Shown here: positions 45,830-56,465 of the stretch, piece after piece | How positions within the stretch are numbered: position 1 is the stretch's first letter | Layout: each line of letters begins with the position of its first letter | NCBI GenBank assembly: GCA_037974665.1 | Contig: CM075780.1 | Location: forward strand, 7,191,768 to 7,255,767 | Source: Ehretia macrophylla | Taxonomy: Eukaryota > Streptophyta > Magnoliopsida > Boraginales > Ehretiaceae | Direction of reading: 5' to 3' | Length of the DNA: 64,000 nucleotides | Translations under genes and position numbers: made by a program | Notes under the pieces: generated by a model | Databases searched by the model: none | Told to the model about the DNA's origin: nothing | The model's input: only the letters and a program-made list of their open reading frames with translations

Positions 45830-46750
45830 GGTTTACCCCCAAATCGGGAAATTGAGTTTGTTATAGAGCTACTACCTGGCACCCAGCCGATATCTAAAGC
45901 TCCCTATCGTATGGCACCGGCCGAGCTACAAGAATTGAAGGACCAATTGCAAGGATTGTTGAAGAAGGGGTTTGTTCAACCAAGTTCTTCACCGTGGGGT
46001 ACACCAGTTCTATTTGTAAAGAAGAAAGACAGAACGTTGAGACTGTGCATCGATTACCAAGGATTGAACCAAGTGACTGTCAAGAATAAATACCCACTTC
46101 CACTGATCGACGAGCTATTTGATCAACTGCAAGGAGCCAAAGTGTATTCGAAACTCGACTTGAGGCAAGGGTATTATCAGTTGCGGATCAAAAAGGAAGA
46201 TGTGCCTAAAATGGCTTTCAGGATGAGATATGGGCATTATGAATATGTGGTGATGCCTTTTGGACTAACTAATGCCCCTGCAACTTTTATGGATTTGATG
46301 CACAAGGTGTTTCAACCCTACTTGGACCAATTTGTGGTGATCTTCATTGATGATATTTTGGTATACTCGAAATCTAAGGTGGAGCATGAGCAACATCTGC
46401 GGTTGGTACTGCAGAAACTTCGAGAGCATCAATTGTATGCAAAGTTTAGCAAGTGTTAATTTTGGTTGCAACAGATTGCATTTTTGGGGCATATCATATC
46501 CCAAGAGGGAATAGCGGTGGATCCAGCAAAGATAGAAGCAGTAATGTCTTGGAAGAAGCCGGAAAATGTTACGAAGGTTCGGAGTTTTCTTGGTCTAGCC
46601 GGCTATTATCGGAGATTTGTGAAAGATTTCTCTAAGATTGCAGGACCACTTACAAAGCTCACTCAAAAGAAAACAAAGTTCGTGTGGGATGATAAGTGTG
46701 AGAACAGCTTCCAAGAATTGAAGAAAAGATTGACTACCGCACCTGTTCTT
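45830..46750 (+). pseudogene. Tekay-1 reverse transcriptase domain, one stop
   Basis: Copies the element RNA into DNA. Visible motifs in order: the substrate-binding stretch [20 protein letters not shown], the catalytic Asp in [25 protein letters not shown], and the catalytic pair in [10 protein letters not shown] stop at 46457 comes just after SKC and before the conserved FLGHIIS stretch, so the thumb region is cut off. Confidence 0.92.
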
Positions 46751-46759
46751 GCATTGCCT

Positions 46760-47110
46760 GAAGGGAGTCAAGGTTTTGTAATCTATAGCAATGCTTCCAA
46801 AGAAGGATTGGGTTGTGTGTTGATTCAAAATGGAAGAGTGATTGCATATGCTTCTAGGAAACCAAAGCCGTATGAATTGAATTACCCGACGCATGATTTG
46901 GAGTTAGCGGCTATTGTGTTTGCACTCAAGAAATGGAGGCATTATCTGTGGGGTAACAAGTTCGAGGTATTTACTGATCATAAGAGCTTGAAATACTTGT
47001 TCTCTCAAAAGGAATTGAATATAAGGCAAAGACGGTGGATGGAGCTTTTGAATGATTATAACTGCACAATCAATTATGTGCCCGGTAAAGCGAATGTAGG
47101 TGCAGATACC
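46760..47110 (+). pseudogene. Tekay-1 RNase H domain with Asp-to-Asn at first catalytic position
   Basis: RNase H removes the RNA template. Motifs: [46 protein letters not shown] and ADTLSRK. The first catalytic residue, normally Asp in the (Y/C)(S/T)DAS motif, is Asn here (46790-46792). Tekay-2 has the same change, so it predates both insertions or was shared by conversion. Confidence 0.88.
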
Positions 47111-47329
47111 TTAAGTAGGAAAACAAGCATGGCAAAACTTGAAGTCAAGGTACAGGAGTTGTTGGAGGAAGCATTCTTGTGGAAACCACAATTGACCCGG
47201 AAAGGGTTACTTTTTGCCACTACTCAAGTTCAGTCGACTTTGTTGTCTGAGTTACGAGAGGCTCAACAGAAGGACCAACAGTTTCAGAAGATTAAAGAAA
47301 GCAACGCAGATTTCAAGTTTCATGATGAT

Positions 47330-48019
47330 AGTATTTGGAGGTTTAGGAATCGGATTTGTGTTCCCAATGAGCCAGAGCTGAAAAAGAAGATTCTTGAAGA
47401 AGCCCATAATTCAAGATATACTATTCATCCCGGTGGAACGAAGATGTACCGGGATTTGAAGCAACACTATTGGTAGAATAACATGAAAAGAGAAATTGCG
47501 GAGTTTGTGGCACGGTGTTTGACTTGCCAGAGAGTCAAAGCGGAACATCAACGACCCGCAGGTTTACTTCAGCCGTTGGAGATTCCTTAATGGAAATGGG
47601 AACATATAACTATGGATTTTATTATGGACCTACCCAGATCACAAAAAGGTCATGACGCTGTCTGGGTCATTGTGGATAGATTGACTAAGTCGGCGCACTT
47701 CTTACCGATGAACAAGGATGATAGTCCTGAGAAATTGGGAGATGTGTATGTGGCGGAGATCGTAAAATTGCACGAGATGCCAGTGAGTATTGTATCAGAT
47801 AGGGATCCTCGTTTTACTTCCCGATTTTGGAAGAGATTGCAAGAAGCTTTGGGAACGAAGTTGAGTTTCAGCACGGCTTATCACCCTCAAACTGATGGAC
47901 AATCGGAGAGAACTCTTCAAATTCTGGAGGATATGCTGAGGGCGTGTATTTTGGATGTCGAAAATGGTTGGGAGAAATATCTGTCCTTAGCAGAGTTCGC
48001 CTATAATAATAGTTATTAG
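47330..48019 (+). pseudogene. Tekay-1 integrase: zinc-binding and catalytic core, three stops
   Basis: Integrase inserts the DNA copy. The N-terminal HHCC module is visible (H...H in the [11 protein letters not shown] area, then CLTC), cut by stops at 47474 and 47588. The core keeps the D,D-35-E triad: Asp in TMDFIMDLP, Asp in VSDRDPRFT and Glu in DGQSERT. A third stop at 48017 follows AYNNSY; Tekay-2 has the same TAG at the same place. Confidence 0.9.
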
Positions 48020-48703
48020 GCCACTATCGGGATGGCCCCATTTGAGGCGTTGTATGGACGTAAGTGTCGATCCCCAATTTACTGGGATGAAGTAGGTGAG
48101 ACAAAGACTTTTGACCTGGCCCTTTTACCTGAACTTATGAAGATTGTTGATAATATCCACCTCATCTGGAAATGGATGCTTACCACCCAGAGCAGGCAGA
48201 AGAGTTATGCAGACCGACGGAGACGGAGTCTCAAGTTCGAGGTTGGCGACAAGGTGTTCTTGAAGATATCACCCCGGAGGGGACTGATTAAACATGGCAA
48301 GGGTAGAAAGTTGAGCCCGAGATTTGTAGGACCATTCGAGATAATTGAGAAGGTTGGCAAGTTGGCGTATCGCCTAGTACTACCCCAGAATCTCTCCAAT
48401 ATTCACGACGTCTTTCATGTTTCGATGCCGCGGAAGTATCATCCTGATCCGTCACATATCTTGGAGCCAGAGCCGTTGCAGCTTCAGGAGAACTTGTCTT
48501 ACGAGGAGAAGCCCATTCAGATGCTAGACCAACAGGATCGGGAGTTGCGCAACATAACTATACCAATGGTGAAAGTGCTGTGGGATCATCATGGAGTTGA
48601 AGAAGCAACGTGGAAAAGGCGAGACCAGATGGAGCAGCAATATCTAGTTTTATTTCAAGGTAATGTTGAATTTCGGGACGAAATTCTTTTAAGGAGTGGA
48701 AGA
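48020..48703 (+). pseudogene. Tekay-1 integrase C-terminus with GPF module and chromodomain
   Basis: After the stop, the frame continues with MAPFEALYGRKCRSP, the basic region (VGDKVFLKISPRRG), the GPF module (FVGPFEIIEKVGKLAYRL) and HDVFHVSM. A chromodomain-like segment is at about 48480-48660 (ELRNITIPMVKVLW ... GVEEATWKRRDQM). In known chromoviruses this domain steers integration to particular chromatin. It identifies the clade and bears on why such elements are found in silent rDNA. Confidence 0.9.
48691..48703 (+). other. Tekay-1 polypurine tract
   Basis: AAGGAGTGGAAGA directly precedes the 3' LTR. One T interrupts the purine run; the Tekay-2 tract is pure. Confidence 0.88.
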
Positions 48704-51700
48704 TGTGAGGCCCGAACCCGATTAGCGTGCGATACCTCGTTTCGTGTGTCCTAACCTAGATTTGCGTGCCTTGACCTAGGTTTGAGAATTGGGTTCATTT
48801 TGTGTACCTTGCATTGAATTACGTGCATTAATTTAGGGTTGCGTGCATTTACTTGAAAAACGTACGTCCATCTCGTAGTTTGTGTCCTATCTCGTAGTAC
48901 GTGCCCTAGACCTAGGAAAGTGTGCCCTCACGCTAATCAAGAAAGCTTCTTACACGGAGCACTAGACTATTAAACAATACTACAAAATCCACTATCAATA
49001 TTATAATCCTAATTCAACTCACTAGAAGACAAAAAGTTCACTAAACACTAGGCATTCCTTATTCTTTATTCTTTATTCTTTTTGCACTTCCAAAACACAA
49101 TTAAATAACATCCAAAACATGACAAAAATTCAGATTATTGAGAAGCTTTGGCCGACCACTATGTGGTTTCTTTGCATGCATGTTTAATTCAAAATGATTC
49201 TAGACAAGTCATGACACAAAAACATTTATCAATGCATAAAAAAATTGCCCAAAACCACCTCAAAACTCTACCATACTCGACCAAACCCTCTTTGCCCATG
49301 CTAGCATTTTAAAATCACTCCTTGAAGACACAAAAGACTGAATTTTGCTGCCCAAGGCCGACCACCATATGCATCAAACTTGCAAAAGCTTTATTCTTTG
49401 TCATATTCTCTCATTTCTTCCTCAATCTTCTCTCTCTCCCTCTCATTCTCCTCACCATCTCTCGGCCTTGGCTGAGCTCTCACCATCTCTTGCTCATTTT
49501 CATCAACTCATGGTGCATCAAGACAAGCAACAATCAAAGAAACTCAAGCAAACAAGCTAGGATACGAAAATCACACATGCATATCCTTTGAAGTCTTCAT
49601 TTCGGCGCTTGGTGAGTTTTTAAGCTTCCATTTCTTTTCTTCTTGTTCTAACCACATGCATGTACTAAGAGCTTGGTCACTAAGCTAGGAAAAATAGAGA
49701 AAATCCAGTTGGAATCTCGGCTAGGCAAAGGAGAAGAAGAAAAGTTTGCTTCAACAAGTTTTTGTGCATCCTCTTGGTTGATTGCTAAGGTGAGGGCTAA
49801 AACCTTTTGAAAATCCTTCAAAAATCCACATGCATGCTCATGAAAGTATGTCTTTGCTACTGTACTTGAGTTATATGTTCGTTCATAAGCTTTTGCAACG
49901 ATGCATGGCAAGATCTTGGCTTGAAAGTGATGATAGGTGAAGTCGGATTGTTGACAGCTCTCTGACCAGTTTGTTTCGAGGTAAGTTTAGCTAGGAAACT
50001 GATGTTTAAAATGCATGAAAATTGGTAGGTGACTAGTTTTTCCAGTTTTGAACATTTTTCGAAGAAATAGGACGAAGCTAATTTTGAATCTAAGGTCCTC
50101 AAAATAGCAAATCTTTAAAATGTGTCCAAATCTGGAAATCTGGAAAAATGAAGCAGGTTTTAGCAGATGCACTGACCTTGTAGAACAAACCATATTTGAC
50201 TTAGTAAATGATGTCTAAAATACATGAAATTTTGTTTTCTGATATATTTTTCAGTTCTGGACATTTTTGTCAGAAATGGACTAAGCCTAAAACTGACCCT
50301 AAGGACCTCAAAAACGTCAATTATTGAAATGTGTGCAAATCTGGACAGTTTTATGCTATCCCACTGTTTCGGCTATAACTAATGATCCCGAACTCCAAAT
50401 GATGCAAGGTTTGTTTCTGATTTTAGTACACTTCTTAAGCTTTAATTTGAAATCTTATTCACCAGAATTGGATATTGTTTGATTATCTTAATGATTGTGA
50501 GAAAACAGCCTATTGCAGTAAGGATTTCACTTAGTGTTATGCTTAGAAAATTGTTGTGACTTCTCTTGTTGAATCAAATGCTTGGGATTGTAGCTTTGGG
50601 ACGTTGTGTGGACTGTTTTGAATGTTTGAGGATGTTGAATTAAATGATGCATGGATTGAGATTGACTCTGAGTTGGTTTTGGGCTCGAATTGCGCGGATA
50701 TGCATGAAATGGAAACCCTAATGACTTGATAGGCTTGCTAAGTATTGATCATTTGGATATTGTGTGGAATTATACACTTAGTAGGCTGCCCGTAGTTTCC
50801 CTTATAACCTTAAATGTAATTTTGATCATTGCATGTTGACAAATAGGCTTTTCTTGCATCCGAACCCATGTAGATGTTGTTGCATGTTGAACAATCCTAT
50901 CACCTGATTACGTGGACTTCGAAATGAGTTATATGGCTTGATTTACATGTGTTACATGGCTGCCCGTTTAATGTTCATATAACTCTATATGCCTTTCAAG
51001 TTAAATTACTTGTCTTATCGTGCCCTGCCTGTTTACTTGTCAATGTGCAATCTTATGACTATCCGGAGGCAACCTACTTTGTTGTCCTCCTAACGTGATA
51101 TGTTAATGTCATAAATGTGCACTGCATACAAGGTTGCAACCTTTCCTGTTGGCATGGTAGCGATCACGCACACCGGGCGGCATCGGGCTTGCCGGTGCAC
51201 CCGTGACTACCATGGTCCCTTTCCCTTTCTCGCTTGGGGACTAGACTTCCTCGGAGAGTTGGGTCGTAGGATTTCGGGGTACATCCGGAGTACACCCACC
51301 TGGCGTGTTTGGGGAATGATTTGAAGTCAGCCGCAACAACTGATTCTGGAACTGATTTGAGAGCAAAAGCTCACTGTATCCTTTTTACTGTGTGTACAAG
51401 TACTCTCGCTTGGTTCCTAGAGAACCTCGGGGAGGAAAGACTGGTATTTCTGTTCCTGTACTTATATTATTGTTATATTCATGCTTGCAAAAGGATTTCA
51501 TAAGTTGAACCGGAAAATGAGTTTCAAAACCTATTTCTCGTTTCCCCTCGCTGAGTTCATAAGGACTCACGCTCTTTTATCATCTCAGGTGAAGAAGATC
51601 CAGAACAGGTACCCGAGGACGGTGTGCCTAACGATGAATCCTTGGAGTGATTGCCTGTCTTGTGTGCTTTGCGTGATTGTGGCTACTTGTGAACTCTATG

Positions 51701-52281
51701 CTACCTGAAGACTATTTCTTTCTGTTGCTTGCTATTTGTAATGTAAAAGACTCCCGTTGTAATTTGGGGTCTAATTTTGGTTTGTACTGATATTAAGTAG
51801 ACTGACGCTAGACATTACTATGATCGTTTTTGCTATTATTACTGCTAGTATCTATCATAGGTTATGACGTATTAGCTAAGGACTAAGTAAATGAACCTAT
51901 CCAATCTTAAATAGGTACACGCTTTTAAGCTAAGATCAACGGGTACTTTTGTAACGAGGATAAACAAACAATCGAGACATAGTATCATGCTAGGTTATAA
52001 ATCAAACGAGACATCGAGATAACCAATAGGCGTTTCAATTGATGTTAAATGGTAATCCTAGTTGGAAATGAAATTGAGATTAAAGAAACTTGAGGCGTTA
52101 AAAGAATTAGGCCAAACCAAATAGCCCAATTACAGCCGTTATGCTGCCGGTTTTTCGGAAAACTTTGGAGTTTAGACTAAACGATAAGTGTTAAATCTTC
52201 ATCACGGTTAAGTATATGACATGTCCGGAACGTTTAGATCACACCCTAGTCTAACCTTATAGGCCGGGTTAGGGCGTGACA
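48704..52281 (+). repeat. Tekay-1 3' LTR
   Basis: 3,578 bp, TGTGAGGCCC...GGGCGTGACA, followed by GCTGC. ACGT-type repeats occupy 48704-48933. It is uninterrupted at the site where the 5' LTR holds LARD-A2. Several open frames in it recur in the 5' LTR and are not genes. Confidence 0.93.
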
Positions 52282-52581
52282 GCTGCGCCTGTTTTTGAAA
52301 CCCAAAATCGAACGTTTTCATCAGTTTTGGGCTACTTTTTTTTTCTTTTTGTGATGTTTTTTCGTCCCGGGTCGTTCGTCATGAGCCTCAAAAAGGCCGA
52401 TAACCCGACTCGTGGGACATTGAAGGGCCCTACTTCACGTTGACATCACGTCTTGCAAGGATTCTACGTTGTAGAAGTAGATGGGCTGTCGATGAGCCCA
52501 TTAGGCCTTTTTAATGGGTCATCACTCTAGGCTGGGACTGTGAACCGTCAACATATAAGGGCTTTTCCCCCACAACTTGAC

Positions 52582-52700
52582 GGGTCCGATCATACCAGCA
52601 CTACTGCACTGGATCCCATCAGAACTCCGAAGTTAAGCGTGCTTGGGCGAGAGTAATACTAGGTTGGGTGACCCCATGGGAAGTCATAATGTTGCACCCC
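52582..52700 (+). rRNA. 5S rRNA gene copy, type B, odd class
   Basis: Full-length 119 bp with about nine substitutions, including A23C, G75A and A83T in box C. The A-box region is intact. Confidence 0.9.
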
Positions 52701-53238
52701 CTTTTTCATTTTTTTTATGTCGTTCAGCTATGCCAAGATACTCCATCTGTCACATTTCTTTTCTCGAGTCCCACGTCATCATGGGAAAGACAACTTCAGT
52801 TTGTAAAGGGGCTCCGCTCGCAAACCAAAGTCGTGCGGCCTTTAACCTGGCCTCCGTCGCTCAGGTGCAAATAACTTTTGATCCGTTAGGAGTTATAAGG
52901 CCCACAGTATATCGTTCAAAACCTCTACGGGAGCATGCTCGGCTGCGCCTATTTTCGGAATCCAAAATCGAACGTTTTCATCAGTTTTGGGCCATTTTTC
53001 TTCATTTTGCGCTATTTTTTCATCCAAGGTCATTCGTCGTGAGACTCGAAAAGGCCGATAACCTAACTTGTGGGACATTAAAGGGCCCTACTTCGTGTGC
53101 ACATCACGTCTTACAAGGATGTTACATTGTAGAAGCAGATGGGTTGTCGATAAGCCCATTGGGCCTTTTTAATGGGCCATCTCTCTGGGCTGGGATTGTG
53201 AACCGTCAACACATAAGGGCTTCCTCCCACAACTTGAT

Positions 53239-53357
53239 GGGTGCGATCATACCAGTACTACTGCACCGGGTCCCATCAGAACTCCGAAGTTAAGTGTGGT
53301 TGGACGAGAGTAGTACTAGGATGGGTGACCCATTGGGAAGTACTAGTGTTGCACCGC
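53239..53357 (+). rRNA. 5S rRNA gene copy, type B, even class
   Basis: Full-length 119 bp with about eleven substitutions, including C57T, C61G and G66A in the A-box region. The spacer before it lacks about 22 bp near 52930. Confidence 0.9.
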
Positions 53358-53917
53358 ATTTTTCATTTTTTTTACGCCGTTCAGCCATGCCATGATGCTC
53401 CATCTATCACATTTCTTTTCTCGAGTCCGACGACATCTTGTGAAAGACAGGTTTGCTTCACGGATAGGCTTGGCCTGGAAACCGAGGTCGTGCAGCCTCT
53501 GACCTAGTCTCTGTCGCTACGGTGCCCATAACTTTTAATCCGTACGGAATTATGCTACCCACAGTATATTGTTGGAAAGCTCTCTGGGAGCTCTACGACA
53601 GAGGCAACATGCTTGCTTGGCCGTGCCAGTTTTCAGAACCCAAAATCAAACATTTTCATCAGTTTCGGGCTACTTTTCTTCTTTTTGCATTGTTTTTTAA
53701 TTCCAATTCATTCGTCGTGAGCCTCGAAAAGGCCGATAACCTGACTTGTGGGACATTAAAGGGCCCTACTATGCATTGACATCAGGTCTTGCGAGGATGT
53801 TGCGTTGTAAAAGCAGATGGGTCGTCGATAAGCCCATTGGGTCTTTTTAATGGGCCTTCTCTCTAGGCTGGGACTGTGAACCGTCAACACATAAAGGCTT
53901 TGCACCCGTAACTTGAC

Positions 53918-54036
53918 GGGTCTGATCATACCAGTACTACTGCACTGGATCCCATCAGAACTCTGAAGTTAAACGTGCTTGGGCGAGAGTAGTACTAGGA
54001 TGGGTGACCCCCTGGGAAGTCCTAGTGTTGCACCCA
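53918..54036 (+). rRNA. 5S rRNA gene copy, type B, odd class
   Basis: Full-length 119 bp with about nine substitutions (for example C47T, G56A, C107A). Box C is intact. Confidence 0.9.
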
Positions 54037-54583
54037 TTTTTCTTTTTTTTTTTTGCCGTTCTGCCATGCCAAGATGCTCCATCTATCACATTTCTTTTCT
54101 CGAGTCCCACGTCATCAAGTGAAAGACAACTTCGCGACACGGAGGGGCTCCGCCCGCAAACCGAGGTCGTGCGGCCTCTGACCTTGTCTCCGTCGCTCCA
54201 GTGCAAATAACTTTTGATCCGTAAGGAGTTATGCGGCCCACAGTATATCGTTGGAAAGCTCTCCAAGAGCTCTACGACAGGGGCAACCAGCTTGCTTAGC
54301 TGCACCTATTTTTGGAACCTAAAATCAAACGTTTTCATCAGTTTCGGGCCATATTTCTTCATTTTGTGCTATTTTTTTGTCCAGGGTCGTTCGTCGTGAG
54401 CCTCGAAAAGGCCGATAACTTGACTTGTGGGACATTAAAGGGCCCTACTTTGCATGGACATCACGTCTTACGAGGATGCTACATTGTAGAAGCAGATGGG
54501 CTATCGATAAACCCATTGGGCCGTCTCTCTGGGCTGGGACTGTGAACTGTCAACACATAAGGGCTTTCTACCCACAACTTGAC

Positions 54584-54702
54584 GGGTGCGATCATAACAA
54601 CACTACTGCTCTGGATCCTATCAGAACTCTGAAGTTAAGCGTGCTTGGGCTAGAGTAGTACTAGGATGGGTGACCCCTTGGGAAGTACTAGTGTTGCACC
54701 CC
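54584..54702 (+). rRNA. 5S rRNA gene copy, type B, even class
   Basis: Full-length 119 bp with about eleven substitutions, including G68T between the A box and box C. Confidence 0.9.
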
Positions 54703-55263
54703 ATTTTTCAAATTTTTTTACGCAGTTCAGCCATGCCATAATGCTCCATTTATCACATTTCTTTTCTCGAGTCCGATGGCATCTTGTGAAAGATAGGTTC
54801 GCTTCACGCAGGGGCTCGGCCTGCAAACCGAGGTCGTGCGGCCTCTGACCTGGTCTCTGTCACTACGGTGCCCATAACTTTTGATCCGTAAGGAGTTATA
54901 TGGCCCACAATATATCGTTGGAAAGCTCTCCAGGAGCTCTACGATAGGTGCAGCATGTCTTCTCAGCTGTGCTAGTTTTCAAAATCCAAAATCAAACGTT
55001 TTCATCAGTTTCGGGCCATTTTTCTTCTTTTTGCACTATTTTTTCATTTCAGTTCGTTCGTCGTGAGCCTCGAAAAGGCTGATAACCTGACTCGTGGTAC
55101 ATTAAAGTGGCCTACTATGTGTTGACATCACATCTTCTAAGGATATTGCATTGTAAAAGCAGATAGGCCGTCGATAAACACATTGGGCCTTTATAATGGG
55201 CCGTCTCTCTAGGCTGGGACTATGAACTGTCAACACATAAGGGCTTTGCACCCGCAACTTGAT

Positions 55264-55382
55264 GGGTCCGATCATACCAGCACTACTGCACCGGATCCCA
55301 TCAGAACTCAGAAGTTAAGCGTGCTTGGGCGAGAGTAGTAGTAGGATGGGTGACCCCCTGGTAAGTCCTAGTGTTGCACCCT
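55264..55382 (+). rRNA. 5S rRNA gene copy, type B, odd class
   Basis: Full-length 119 bp with about seven substitutions (G5C, A23C, C47A, C78G, G99T, C107A, C119T). One of the better type B copies. Confidence 0.9.
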
Positions 55383-55942
55383 TTTTTTCATTTTTTTTAT
55401 GCCGTTCTGCCATGCCAAGATACTCCATCTATCACATTTCTTTTCTTGAGTCCCACGTCATCATAGGAAAGACAACTTCGCTTCACAGAAGGGCTCCGCC
55501 CACAAACCGAGGTCGTGCGGCCTCTGACCTGGTCTCTGTCGCTCCGGTACAAATAACATTTGATTCGTAAGGAGTTATGCAGCCCACAATATATCGTTGG
55601 AAAGCTCTCTGGGAGCCCTACGACGGGGACAACAAGTCTGCTAAGCAGCGCCTATTTTTGGAACCCAAAATCGAACATTTTCATTAGTTTCAAGCCACTT
55701 TTCTTCATTTTGCTCTATTTTTTCGTCCAGGGTCATTCGTCGTGAGCCTCGAAAAGGCTGATAACCTGACTTGTGAGACATTAAAGGGCCCTACTCTGCG
55801 TGGATATCACGTCTTGCGAGGATGCTACGTTGTACAAGCAGATGGGCTATCGATAAGCCAATTGGGCCTTTTTAATGGGCTATATCTCTGGGCTAGGACT
55901 GTGAACCGTCAACACATAAGGGCTTTCCATCCACAACTTGAC

Positions 55943-56061
55943 GGGTGCGATCATGCCAGCACTACTGCACTGGATCCCATCAGAACTCCGAAGTTAAGTG
56001 TGCTTGGGCGAGAGTAGTACTAGGATGGGTGACCCCTTGGGAAGTACTAGTGTTGCACCCC
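55943..56061 (+). rRNA. 5S rRNA gene copy, type B, even class
   Basis: Full-length 119 bp with about seven substitutions (A13G, A23C, C29T, C57T, C95T, C104A, C107A). It is the last copy before Tekay-2. Confidence 0.9.
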
Positions 56062-56465
56062 CTTTTTCATTTTTTTTTACGTCGTTCGGCCGTGCCATGA
56101 TGCTTCATCTGTCACATTTCTTTTCTCGAGTCCGACGACTTCTTTTGAAAGACAGCTTCGCTTCACAGAGGGGCTCAGCCTGCAAACTGAGGTTGTGCGG
56201 CCTCTGACCTGGTCTTCGTCGCCCCGGTGCCCATAACTTTTGATCTGTAAGGAGTTATGCAGACAACAGTATATCGTTGGAACGCTCTCCGAGAGCTCTA
56301 TGATGGGGGCAATAAGCCTACTCGGCTGCGCCAATTTTCGAAACCAAAAATCGAGCGTTTTCATTAGATTCAGGCCATTTTTCTTCATTTTGCTATGTTT
56401 TTTCATCCTGGTTCGTTCGTCGTGAGCCTAAAAAAGGACGATAACCTGGCTCATGGGACATTAAA

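Larger units (their letters stand above)
44159..48703 (+). pseudogene. Tekay-1 gag-pol polyprotein, inactivated by seven in-frame stops
   Basis: One continuous reading frame from ATG at 44159 to the 3' LTR, about 1,515 codons, in the order Gag, two CCHC zinc knuckles, protease, reverse transcriptase, RNase H, integrase, chromodomain. No frameshift is seen. It is broken by stops at 44429 (TGA), 45011 (TAA), 45110 (TGA), 46457 (TAA), 47474 (TAG), 47588 (TAA) and 48017 (TAG). Comparison with Tekay-2 or family patterns suggests most arose by C-to-T or G-to-A change, as expected from methylated-cytosine decay. The frame runs into the LTR without its own stop before 48704. It cannot make functional proteins. 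Confidence 0.93.
33034..52281 (+). mobile_element. Tekay-1: Ty3/gypsy chromovirus, full-length but coding-dead, with nested insertion
   Basis: A full-length element in a type B 5S spacer. Its 5' LTR is 33034-43897, of which 33689-40970 is the nested LARD-A2; without the nest and its target copy it is about 3,577 bp, matching the 3' LTR of 3,578 bp (48704-52281). Ends are TGTGAGGCCC...GGGCGTGACA. Target duplication GCTGA/GCTGC (one mismatch). The interior (43898-48703) has a primer site, a single-frame gag-pol with seven stops, and a polypurine tract. Domain order PR-RT-RNaseH-INT with a C-terminal chromodomain places it among chromoviruses, best fitting the Tekay/Del clade. Confidence 0.94.
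52282..56465 (+). repeat. 5S rDNA tandem array, block D (6 copies, alternating dimer)
   Basis: Type B units with genes at 52582, 53239, 53918, 54584, 55264 and 55943. Odd units (52582, 53918, 55264) share G5C, the spacer words cacgtcatca and caaataac. Even units (53239, 54584, 55943) share C104A and the spacer words tccga and cccataac. The repeat is therefore a two-unit block of about 1.34-1.36 kb. Confidence 0.93.
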
